Assembly: GCF_945859825.1 (NCBI RefSeq)
Contig: NZ_CAMAPC010000006.1
Coordinates: forward strand, 237,346 to 301,345
Source: Pseudoalteromonas holothuriae
Lineage (GTDB): Bacteria > Pseudomonadota > Gammaproteobacteria > Enterobacterales > Alteromonadaceae
Direction of reading: 5' to 3'
DNA: 64,000 bases
The notes beneath the pieces were generated by a model. That model made no database searches and was not told where the DNA came from. It saw only the letters and a program-made list of their open reading frames with translations. Of this stretch, positions 9,070 to 17,749 are shown piece after piece. Positions within the stretch are counted from its first letter, which is position 1; the number at the start of each line of letters is the position of its first letter. The position numbers and the translations under genes were made by a program.

Positions 9070-10915
9070 CGCATTACCACAATTATTACTTGGCCCGATG
9101 CTCAGACGAGCTGAACAGGGCCAAATTTGTTTTCAATTGGTAACAAGCCAGTCGTATACAGTTACAATTGAAATTGCTGACTATCAATGTGTTAGTGAGC
9201 AAAAAACATTTCGCTTAGGCGAGCACTGTTTCGTTCATTTGCTGCTAGTGCGCCCTGTGTCTGGATTGTTTGCAGCAGATATTACGCTTGACTATCAACT
9301 GTTCTTGGATGACTTGCGTTATGACTTAGAAGCTTTTTGCTATCCATCACAGGCATCAGCTCAGTGTATTGTGCCCAAGCAATTACAGCAAATATTGCAT
9401 GGGTCTTGCCGAAATCCACATCATTCAAGCCGAGATAGTTTAGCTGCCGCAGACGCTTTGCTTGAAAATAAAAAAGCAGCGGGGGAGGCAGCACCAAACT
9501 TACTTTTGATGTCCGGCGATCAAATTTATGCAGATGATGTTGCAGGACCAATGTTGCTGGCAATAGCACAGCTAGTTGAGGTGCTGGGTATATACAAAGA
9601 ACAAGCCCACGTCGCACAATTACCACATGACATGCAACAACAACTTTATAATCGGCATAATTTTTTACCAAAAACACCATGGCAGCAATGTCCTAAATAT
9701 AGCTTTAGTTACTGGTTTAAACGTGGTGAAGCACATTTTACAAGCATGAGTGCAGGTAATCATTTAGTCTACTTCCAAGAGTTTGTTGCATGCTATTTAC
9801 TTAATTTTAGTGCAGTTTGCTGGCAATTAATCGACCCGCATAAGCTAACTTATCAAGGTATAAACCCTAAGTTTAAAAAGTCTTTTGATACCCAACTGCA
9901 AACTATAACTCAATATGTTGATGACTTGCCCAGAGCGCAGAGGCTGTTTGCCAATATCTCGACCTTGATGATGTTTGACGATCATGATGTTACAGATGAC
10001 TGGAACTTGACTGCACGCTGGGAACAAGCCATAGCGGCACATCAAAGTAGTCGGCGGATTATTAATAGTGGGTTACTAAGCTATTGGTTATTTCAAGGCT
10101 TGGGTAATGATGCGATGCGTCATAGTGGTGCTTTAAGCGCTGAATTTGAAAGAAGCTTAGAGGGCAATACATGGCAGTTTAAAGCCTTAGATAAAGCGCT
10201 CAATAGGTTTAAAAATTGGCATTACTGCTTAGAAACAGTGCCGAAAGTAGTGGTTATGGATACGCGTACTCACCGTTGGCGTAATGAGCAAAACTTTAAT
10301 GAGCCCAGTGGATTATTAGATTGGGAAATGCTCATGGAGTTAGAAGACACACTACTGGATCACAGTGCCGTCATCTTAGTGTCACCAGCGCCTGTATTTG
10401 GGGTTAAATCTATCGAAGCTATTCAATCGGTATTTAATTTTTTTGGTCAGCCATTATTAGTCGATGTTGAAAACTGGATGGCACATGAAGGCTCTGCTCG
10501 TAAGTTATTAGAGATATTTAGACGCTCTGATACACCAAAAGAAACGATTATATTATCGGGCGATGTTCATTATTCGTTTTGTTTTTCTGTACAAAGTCGA
10601 TTTGGTAAACATCATAATAGAATTTGGCAACTAACAGCGTCGGGTATCAAGAATGAGTTTCCGAAAAAATTAATCAAGTGTTTAGATAAATTAGACTCCA
10701 TGTTGTACGCACCATGGAGCCCACTAAATTACTTTACCAAGCGTTGGCATATGGAAGTGAACAAACACCCACTGCTTGGTTCGTCGAGCAATAAACCCTA
10801 TTTAGTATCTGATAGCGCTATAAGTTTGATCACGTTAGAGCAAGCGGAATTAGTTCGATATCAATTGCTACATCATGATGGTAGGGTACAAGAGTTCTCT
10901 CTAGAAACTGATTAG
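9053..10915 (+). CDS. PhoD-like metallophosphatase family protein
   Basis: A 620-residue protein with the metal-binding motifs of PhoD-type alkaline phosphatases: MSGDQIYADD (about residues 154-162), MMFDDHDVTDDW (307-317) and SGDVHYSF near residue 500. The N-terminal LLLGPMLRRAE segment is typical of the PhoD-like cytoplasmic subgroup. No Tat or Sec signal is visible, unlike secreted PhoD, so it probably works in the cytoplasm on an unknown phosphoester. The ATG lies inside the end of ycfH (17-base overlap), suggesting coupled expression. The family is confident, the substrate is not. Confidence 0.82.
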   Translation: MLQQASALPQLLLGPMLRRAEQGQICFQLVTSQSYTVTIEIADYQCVSEQKTFRLGEHCFVHLLLVRPVSGLFAADITLDYQLFLDDLRYDLEAFCYPSQASAQCIVPKQLQQILHGSCRNPHHSSRDSLAAADALLENKKAAGEAAPNLLLMSGDQIYADDVAGPMLLAIAQLVEVLGIYKEQAHVAQLPHDMQQQLYNRHNFLPKTPWQQCPKYSFSYWFKRGEAHFTSMSAGNHLVYFQEFVACYLLNFSAVCWQLIDPHKLTYQGINPKFKKSFDTQLQTITQYVDDLPRAQRLFANISTLMMFDDHDVTDDWNLTARWEQAIAAHQSSRRIINSGLLSYWLFQGLGNDAMRHSGALSAEFERSLEGNTWQFKALDKALNRFKNWHYCLETVPKVVVMDTRTHRWRNEQNFNEPSGLLDWEMLMELEDTLLDHSAVILVSPAPVFGVKSIEAIQSVFNFFGQPLLVDVENWMAHEGSARKLLEIFRRSDTPKETIILSGDVHYSFCFSVQSRFGKHHNRIWQLTASGIKNEFPKKLIKCLDKLDSMLYAPWSPLNYFTKRWHMEVNKHPLLGSSSNKPYLVSDSAISLITLEQAELVRYQLLHHDGRVQEFSLETD

Positions 10916-11071
10916 TGTGCTTAACATGTTCTCATGTCGATTTAACAGCGCTGTCATTCAATTTGTACTCTTGCCACCATAAACGTTTGCTGTCCCTGTA
11001 AAAGTATTGCCACTTTATAACCGCCAACTCTTTGCTATATTTTATCTAAAGCCCTTTTTATTCGGCAATGT

Positions 11072-14000
11072 ATGCAACTTAAATGGTGTTTATGCTTAGT
11101 ATTGGTAATTAACTTTGCCTATGCAGTACCGCAGTTTTCAGATACTGCTCAAATCATGCGCCATTACGATTATAATAATGGCTTAAGTCAAGTTACCGTT
11201 ACAGCATTAGCACAAGATCAATATGGATATGTATGGGTTGGTACTCAGGCTGGGCTCAATCGCTTTGATGGGCATGAATTTAAACAATTTAAACCAAGAC
11301 AACAAGACCCAAATAGCCTTGCTGGAGGCTTTGTCACTGACTTATGCATCAGTGCAGATAAAGTGTGGGTCGGTACTCGCACAGGTCTGAGTGTTTATCA
11401 TAGCACCCATGGGCATTTTACCTCATTCTTATCTGAGCAATACCCAGAAGTTGCATCAGATAGAGTTATCTCTTTAGATTGCAATGGCCCTAATGTGGTT
11501 GTTTCTTTGGAAGATAGCGATGTTTATCAAGTAAGTCAAACGACCTTAAAGCCTAGTAAAGTGATTTTGCCAGGGCGCTTCATTCGCAATGTAATTGAAC
11601 GCAATGGTGCATATTATTTCTTGAGTGATCAAGGGTTAATGAAATATACAAAGCAATCTTCTGAAGCCATATTACTGCTTGGTGGGGAATATGAAAAAAT
11701 GAGTTTTTCAGCCCAGCGCATCGTTCTTATAAGCAAAATGCAAAAACTGGTTAACTATGACACCTTGTATGAGCGTGTATTGTGGTCTAGAAGTTTTACC
11801 AACGATACAAATATCACATTACATAATGTGATTGTGAATGCCGATGAAGTACTTGTAGCAACTAATAATGGCTTATACCTGTTAGATAGGCAGGGACAAC
11901 TTCTCAATCATTGGTACAAGCGCAGTATGCAAACTAATGGATTACTGGATAACAATGTTATTACGGTGATGAGAGACGCAAATCAGGATCTCTGGCTTGG
12001 AACTGAAACAAGAGGTTTACACTTTTTAAGCCAGTTAAGTGAGTCTTTTGGCCATGTCAGCCAACACAGTTATACCCAATCACCTTTACTGAGTTCGGAT
12101 ATACGAAGTTTTGCTATTGATAAGCAAGACAGACTGTGGTTTGGCACATCAAGTGGGCTATTTATATTTGATGGTCAGGGATTTATCGCTGCAAACAAAA
12201 TCTATCCTTCGTTGGATGTGTTAGACAACAGCTTTATTACTAAAGTAGCAATTATTGAAGAGCAGTTGTGGGTCACAACCAGAGGTAATGGAGTTATTAA
12301 GTATGATTTTGAAAATGCGCGCTTAGAGCACCTTAAACCAGATTTTGGTAATGGGCCTGAACTTACCTTTAATAGTATGCTTGAGTACAAAGGCGATTTA
12401 TTAATAAGTTCTCGAACGTCAGGTTTGCTCAAATATGTCGAAGGAAAAAATAAGCTAGAGCCATATTTTCACCCATCAATTCAAGCTCCTAGTCATGTTT
12501 CATCCATGCGCAATGTTGCCGGTGCTTTGTGGTTTGGATCAATCGGCAATGGGCTCTTTCAGTTCAAAGGTGGCAGGTTGCGTAATATTACTACTCAGCA
12601 CGGGCTGAGTTCAGATCTGGTGTTTATGTTGGAGCAAGACCAATATGAAAATACTTGGGTAGCCAGTGAATTAGGCATATCTATTGTTAATGCTGATTTT
12701 GAAGTTGAACGTACAATTACGCATACGAATGGGCTGGCTAATACTGCTATATGGGCTTTAGTATACGATGGTTATGATCATATGTGGGTAGGCAGTAGTG
12801 GCGGGTTAAGTCAGATTCACACGGCCAATTTTGCAATTCATAATTTCTCTCCAATTGATGGCATTCAAGACAATGAATTTAATTATAATGCTGCATGGTT
12901 AGCGCCTGATGGACGAGTTTTTGTTGGTGGGGCAAAAGGGTTTAATCAATTTTATCCGCAAAAAGTAAATATTGATAAGAGTGAAAAACCACTTCTTATA
13001 AGTCATATTGAATTGTTGGGGCGGGTATTGTTACCTAGCCCTAATGGCCACCTACGTACATCTCCTGAATTAGCAAAAGAGCTTGTACTAAATCATGATG
13101 AAGACATTGTCTCTTTACAGTATTCCAGTCTTGATTATGGCTCTGAGCAGCAGCAGTTTTATTATCGTGTTTTGGGCTTAAGTGATAAGTGGTTGAAGTT
13201 AGCATCCGGTGTTAGGCAAGTTAATTTATTACGTTTGGAACCCGGGGAATATGTGGTTGAAGCATACACGGTAAACCGATTTAATATCCAATCTCCCAAA
13301 CATCGTTTTGTTATTAAGGTAAAGGCTCCTTGGTGGTGGAATAGTTATTCCAAAGCAACTTATGGACTCACTATACTTCTTATTGTGTTGTTAATCATGC
13401 GTGTGCGACAACGCCGTTATCAGCAGGTAGTTCGAGCAAATAAAAAAATGCAGGAATTACAGCAACGTTTAGAGCTATCTCTTTGGGCTAGTGGTGATGA
13501 GTTGTGGGATTGGCATTTAATGAACCACACCATATATCGCCATAGTGTATCTCCGCGTGTTGATTATGGTATTACTCAAACACGAATGACCTTAGCAGAT
13601 ATTGGTCAGTTTGTTCATCCTCAAGACTGTACGTACTTAAAAACCAAGGTGGAGTCTTGCATCCGAGGGGATGCTCAAAGTTATGAGATAGCTATCCGTG
13701 TTAAAGATTTAGATGGTAATTGGAGTTGGGTATTAGACCGTGGCAAGGTTGTTAAACGCGGAAATGGGGGCCAAGCTATTCGCATCGCTGGTGCACTAAA
13801 AGACATCGCACAGCTCAAAGCACATGAAAATGCGTTACAAGCACTTAATGAACAGTTAGAAATAAAAGTTGCCATGCGCACCGATGAGCTTTACAAAAAA
13901 AACCAAAAGCTAGAACAAGCTATGATGGAGTTAAAACAGACTCAAGATGAGTTAATCGAAAGCGAAAAAATGGCATCGCTGGGAGGTCTAGTCGCAGGCG

Positions 14001-14713
14001 TTGCTCATGAAATAAATACGCCGTTGGGTGTTGCGCTTACTGCCCTTACATATAATGAAGAAAGTATGAGAAAGGTTGCCAATAAATTAAAGAGTAAAAC
14101 GTTAAGCCAAAAAGATCTCAATAAAGCATTAGATGAGCAAGGTGAAGGGTATCAATTGATATTTAGAAATCTTGATAGAGCACAAAATCTAATCGGTAAC
14201 TTTAAACAAGTAGCTGTTGACCAATCTAGTGAAGTGTGTCGGGCAATCAATCTCAAAGCGTATGTGCAAGATATTTTTACGTCGCTTGAGCCTTTAACAA
14301 AGGGTAAAAATATCGAGATCCAGGTTTTGGGTAATGATGACATCAACATACATACCTATGCTGGCGCGGTATATCAGATCTTGACAAATTTACTCAATAA
14401 TTCTGTTATTCATGGGTTTGAAAAATTATCAACAGGACAGGTGATAGTCCAGCTTCAGCAGGATGAAAATTATTGGTACTTTAATTATCAAGATAACGGA
14501 GTGGGGATGTCAGATGCTATGCTTAAATCAGTATTTGACCCCTTTGTGACATCAAAGCGAAGCCAAGGTGGATGTGGGCTTGGCATGCACATTGTTTATA
14601 ATTTAGTGACACAGCTTTTAAAGGGAGAGATCCGCTGTACGTCAGAGCTTGACCAAGGTATAGAAGTTAAAGTTAAGGTGCCAATCCAAACATTTGATAA
14701 TAGCCAGTATTAA
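11072..14713 (+). CDS. Two-component propeller sensor histidine kinase (no receiver)
   Basis: A 1213-residue membrane sensor kinase. Order: signal peptide (about 1-19), many periplasmic propeller repeats of the type GLSQVTVTALAQDQYGYVWVGT, a Y_Y_Y-type domain ending in EPGEYVVEAYTVN, a membrane helix near 760-778, a PAS domain around 806-925, a coiled linker, then a HisKA/HATPase core. The phosphorylated His979 lies in VAHEINTPLG and the ATP lid in GGCGLGMHIV. There is no receiver domain, so it must signal to a separate regulator, none of which is adjacent. Such propeller sensors often detect sugars or their breakdown products, but the ligand cannot be read here. Its stop lies in an inverted repeat shared with the convergent gene. 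Confidence 0.9.
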   Translation: MQLKWCLCLVLVINFAYAVPQFSDTAQIMRHYDYNNGLSQVTVTALAQDQYGYVWVGTQAGLNRFDGHEFKQFKPRQQDPNSLAGGFVTDLCISADKVWVGTRTGLSVYHSTHGHFTSFLSEQYPEVASDRVISLDCNGPNVVVSLEDSDVYQVSQTTLKPSKVILPGRFIRNVIERNGAYYFLSDQGLMKYTKQSSEAILLLGGEYEKMSFSAQRIVLISKMQKLVNYDTLYERVLWSRSFTNDTNITLHNVIVNADEVLVATNNGLYLLDRQGQLLNHWYKRSMQTNGLLDNNVITVMRDANQDLWLGTETRGLHFLSQLSESFGHVSQHSYTQSPLLSSDIRSFAIDKQDRLWFGTSSGLFIFDGQGFIAANKIYPSLDVLDNSFITKVAIIEEQLWVTTRGNGVIKYDFENARLEHLKPDFGNGPELTFNSMLEYKGDLLISSRTSGLLKYVEGKNKLEPYFHPSIQAPSHVSSMRNVAGALWFGSIGNGLFQFKGGRLRNITTQHGLSSDLVFMLEQDQYENTWVASELGISIVNADFEVERTITHTNGLANTAIWALVYDGYDHMWVGSSGGLSQIHTANFAIHNFSPIDGIQDNEFNYNAAWLAPDGRVFVGGAKGFNQFYPQKVNIDKSEKPLLISHIELLGRVLLPSPNGHLRTSPELAKELVLNHDEDIVSLQYSSLDYGSEQQQFYYRVLGLSDKWLKLASGVRQVNLLRLEPGEYVVEAYTVNRFNIQSPKHRFVIKVKAPWWWNSYSKATYGLTILLIVLLIMRVRQRRYQQVVRANKKMQELQQRLELSLWASGDELWDWHLMNHTIYRHSVSPRVDYGITQTRMTLADIGQFVHPQDCTYLKTKVESCIRGDAQSYEIAIRVKDLDGNWSWVLDRGKVVKRGNGGQAIRIAGALKDIAQLKAHENALQALNEQLEIKVAMRTDELYKKNQKLEQAMMELKQTQDELIESEKMASLGGLVAGVAHEINTPLGVALTALTYNEESMRKVANKLKSKTLSQKDLNKALDEQGEGYQLIFRNLDRAQNLIGNFKQVAVDQSSEVCRAINLKAYVQDIFTSLEPLTKGKNIEIQVLGNDDINIHTYAGAVYQILTNLLNNSVIHGFEKLSTGQVIVQLQQDENYWYFNYQDNGVGMSDAMLKSVFDPFVTSKRSQGGCGLGMHIVYNLVTQLLKGEIRCTSELDQGIEVKVKVPIQTFDNSQY

Positions 14714-14736
14714 CACCTATCAGGTTTTAATACTGG
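14704..14736. repeat. Inverted repeat spanning both stop codons of convergent genes
   Basis: CCAGTATTAA (14704-14713) is an exact inverted copy of TTAATACTGG (14727-14736), separated by 13 bases. The left arm contains the stop of the sensor kinase and the right arm the stop of the gene on the other strand, so both proteins end in Gln-Tyr. The arms can form a ten-pair stem on either transcript and may act as a weak shared terminator or 3' stabiliser; there is no real T run. Confidence 0.6.
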
Positions 14737-15800
14737 TAACTGATATGTTGAAAAAAGCGTATATTTACATCCTGTTTGTTCGGATTTATATGTAATCTAT
14801 CCGCAAAGGCACGGATCACGCTTTCAACGTTACTCATAAAGCGTCCATAGCCCATATCCTTTTTATGGGATGTGTGCGCAACGATGACAAAATTCATTGT
14901 ATCAACTAATTTATCACTTTCCCAAATAGAAGCATTTTGCACTTGGTCACTTTCAATATCAAAGCTGAGCTTCTGTAATTCGATATTGGCAGCATTTTTA
15001 TCTATTTTGCTATTTCGTACTAATGGTAAACGTCCGTCTGCAACAAACGCACACAGTGAAAGCTGTTTTTCAGCACAACTCGACAAAAAAGCATCTTCTA
15101 TGGTTTTGTAGAATTGACTGTAATCATCGTGTTTTAATAGATGTTGATATTCAGTTTTAAGAGCGCGCGTAACAGGTAAGCTAAAAGTGGCATATGTCAT
15201 TTCAGAATGTGTGTCGGGTAACGTACAATTACGTGCCTGATATCTTGGGTATAAGCTTCTTAATTTATAACCATAACTTTCTTTGTTACCTTTAGACTTA
15301 GCAAAAATATCATAGGTTAAGTGTTGATGATCGCGTACCCTTAACGCGTTAGCACCAATACTTTGGTTGGTTTCAAGTAGTGCTTCTAGAGTGCGTTTTA
15401 CCTTAATATGAAAGTTTGCTGCATTTGCGCGAATATCACTGCCAGTGGCTAAAAAGAGTAGAGAAATCTTGCGTGCTTTTACGTTTTCATCCCAATAAGA
15501 TTTATGGGCTTCGTGATATTTTGGATTATAAAAAAACAGCATTTGTTTTTGTGTTTGCAAACAATATGATTCTTCATGAAAACGTACAATCGGTAATTTG
15601 TCATTAGCAATGAGATGTACATTATGAAGTTCATACTCATCGCATTGTGCAAACAATTGACGAGCTAGACGCTCGTAGCAGCTTTGTAAGTCATCAAAAC
15701 AGTTATAAAACTGCTCTGTTGGTTTGAATTCTGCGAGGATATACTGATTGTTGCGCGCATTAGTTGGAATATAGACGCGGTTGAGTGTCATTGAAGCCAT
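14727..15800 (-). CDS. DUF3083-like protein with internal duplication
   Basis: A 357-residue soluble protein without signal peptide or membrane segments; I believe it matches DUF3083, a family of unknown function in marine gammaproteobacteria, but this rests on memory of the family. The sequence appears built from two related halves. Residues of the first (IANDKLPIVRF, then a run ending KVKRTLEALLE) line up with the second (VADGRLPLVRN, then a run ending NVESVIRAFAD). AAGGA ten bases before ATG 15800 supports this start; Met4 is an alternative. It is convergent with the sensor kinase and divergent from glnS. No catalytic motif is apparent. Confidence 0.75.
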   Translation of the reverse strand: MASMTLNRVYIPTNARNNQYILAEFKPTEQFYNCFDDLQSCYERLARQLFAQCDEYELHNVHLIANDKLPIVRFHEESYCLQTQKQMLFFYNPKYHEAHKSYWDENVKARKISLLFLATGSDIRANAANFHIKVKRTLEALLETNQSIGANALRVRDHQHLTYDIFAKSKGNKESYGYKLRSLYPRYQARNCTLPDTHSEMTYATFSLPVTRALKTEYQHLLKHDDYSQFYKTIEDAFLSSCAEKQLSLCAFVADGRLPLVRNSKIDKNAANIELQKLSFDIESDQVQNASIWESDKLVDTMNFVIVAHTSHKKDMGYGRFMSNVESVIRAFADRLHINPNKQDVNIRFFQHISYQY

Positions 15801-16023
15801 TTATTAATTGTCCTTGGATTACATCACTGTATGAGTGCACTATAAAACATTTTCATGACTTTTTTATTGCGATAGAACAAAAACTGTCATGAAATTTAAG
15901 GCCGATCGTGATATCTGTATCGCATTTGAAGAATTCTTTCAGTGTTGGACAGGATTTACTGTAAGTTCCCAGCGTATTTTGTAATAATGCCGAAGTTATT
16001 CAGTACCAATTTCAGAGGAATGC

Positions 16024-17694
16024 ATGAGCATGGCGGAAACAGAAAATCGCCCAACAAATTTTATTAGAACGATTATCGATGCTGATTTGGCTAGCGGTAA
16101 GCATCAGCAAACGCACACGCGTTTTCCGCCAGAGCCAAATGGTTTTTTACATATAGGACATGCTAAATCAATTTGTCTTAACTTTGGTATTGCACAAGAC
16201 TACCAAGGTCTTTGTAACTTACGTTTTGATGACACTAACCCAGAAAAAGAAGACATTAATTACGTACAGTCTATTCAAGAAGACGTTAGCTGGTTAGGTT
16301 TTAAATGGGATGACGAGATTTGTTATTCGTCAAATTATTTTGACCAACTGCATGGCTACGCCGTTGAGTTGATTGAAAAAGGCTTGGCCTATGTGTGCTT
16401 TTTGTCGCCAGAGCAGGCGCGCGAATATAGAGGTTCTTTGACTGAACCGGGTAAAGATAGCCCTTACAGAAACACCTCACCAGAAGAAAACTTAGCCTTA
16501 TTTGAAAGAATGCGCAAAGGTGAATTCAAAGAGGGTGAGTGCGTACTACGTGCTAAAATTGACATGGCTAGTTCGTTTATGGTGCTTCGTGACCCAATTA
16601 TTTACCGTATTCGCTTTGTTCATCATCACCAAACTGCTGATAAGTGGTGTATTTATCCAATGTATGATTTTACGCACTGTATTTCAGACGCATTGGAAGG
16701 GATCACGCACTCGTTGTGTACACTAGAGTTTCAAGATAATCGCCGTTTATATGACTGGGTACTTGATAATATTAGTCTTGAGTGTCACCCGCAGCAAATT
16801 GAGTTTTCACGCTTAAATTTAGAATATACAGTAATGTCAAAGCGTAAGCTAAACGATCTTGTAGTTAATGGCCAGGTACAAGGATGGGATGATCCTCGTA
16901 TGCCAACTATTGCAGGGTTACGCCGCAGAGGTTATACCCCAGAGTCTATAAGAGAGTTTTGTAAACGTATCGGGGTTACTAAACAAGACAATATGGTTGA
17001 AATGGGCATGTTAGAGGCATGTATTCGTGACGACTTAAATGAAAATGCACCACGTGCTATGGCAGTACTTGACCCAATCAAAGTGGTTATTGAGAACTTT
17101 GACGCAGATAAAGTTGAGCAACTTACTGCACCGAATCACCCTTCAAATGAAGCTATGGGTTCTCGTGAGGTTCCTTTTACTAGAGAGCTTTATATTGAAC
17201 GTGAAGATTTTCGAGTTGAAGCGAATAAGAAATTTAAACGTTTAGTTTTGGATAAAGAAGTACGTTTACGCAATGCATATGTGATTAAAGCTGAACGTGT
17301 TGACGAAGACGCTGATGGTAACATCACAACTATTTATTGCAGCTATGATGCTGAGACTTTAGGTAAAAACCCAAGTGATGGTCGCAAGGTTAAAGGTGTT
17401 ATCCACTGGGTGTCGGCAACACATTGCGTTGAGGCTGAGGTTCGCCAATATGATCGTTTATTTAATGTGCCAAATCCAGCGGCAGCTGAAGATTTTACGC
17501 AGACGCTTAATTCCGAGTCATTGGTTGTGATCAGCAATGCGAAATTGGAACCATCGTTAGCAAACGCAGCTGCTCAGCAAGGCTTTCAGTTTGAGAGAAT
17601 GGGGTATTATTGTCGTGATAACAAAGCAACCGAGTTGGTATTTAACCAAACCGTTGGCTTAAGGGACTCATGGGCAAAAAGCGAAAACGCTTAA
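16024..17694 (+). CDS. glnS: Glutaminyl-tRNA synthetase
   Basis: GlnS charges tRNA-Gln with glutamine in the cytoplasm. The 556-residue product matches E. coli GlnRS (about 554) over its whole length. The class I signatures are HIGH at residues 43-46 within [16 protein letters not shown] and the KMSKS-like VMSKR at 270-274. The C-terminal anticodon-binding beta-barrels are complete. GAGGA lies just upstream of ATG 16024; a second in-frame ATG two codons on is a possible alternative. It stands alone behind a ~220-base upstream region and ends in a strong terminator. Confidence 0.97.
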   Translation: MSMAETENRPTNFIRTIIDADLASGKHQQTHTRFPPEPNGFLHIGHAKSICLNFGIAQDYQGLCNLRFDDTNPEKEDINYVQSIQEDVSWLGFKWDDEICYSSNYFDQLHGYAVELIEKGLAYVCFLSPEQAREYRGSLTEPGKDSPYRNTSPEENLALFERMRKGEFKEGECVLRAKIDMASSFMVLRDPIIYRIRFVHHHQTADKWCIYPMYDFTHCISDALEGITHSLCTLEFQDNRRLYDWVLDNISLECHPQQIEFSRLNLEYTVMSKRKLNDLVVNGQVQGWDDPRMPTIAGLRRRGYTPESIREFCKRIGVTKQDNMVEMGMLEACIRDDLNENAPRAMAVLDPIKVVIENFDADKVEQLTAPNHPSNEAMGSREVPFTRELYIEREDFRVEANKKFKRLVLDKEVRLRNAYVIKAERVDEDADGNITTIYCSYDAETLGKNPSDGRKVKGVIHWVSATHCVEAEVRQYDRLFNVPNPAAAEDFTQTLNSESLVVISNAKLEPSLANAAAQQGFQFERMGYYCRDNKATELVFNQTVGLRDSWAKSENA

Positions 17695-17706
17695 GCAAGT
17701 AACTTA

Positions 17707-17733
17707 AAAAGGCCGAGCCACTCGGCCTTTTTC
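17707..17733 (+). terminator. Rho-independent terminator after glnS
   Basis: GGCCGAG and CTCGGCC form a seven-pair GC-rich stem with a CCA loop, flanked by an A run and a T run (TTTTTCTT). The A/T flanks extend the stem. It lies just 17 bases before the next start codon. Confidence 0.9.
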
Positions 17734-17749
17734 TTCAGTGAAAGACAAC

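Noticed and set aside
9282..9680. 132-codon open frame antisense to the PhoD-like gene
   Set aside because: It is fully inside a well-supported gene on the other strand, with no ribosome site and no recognisable domain.
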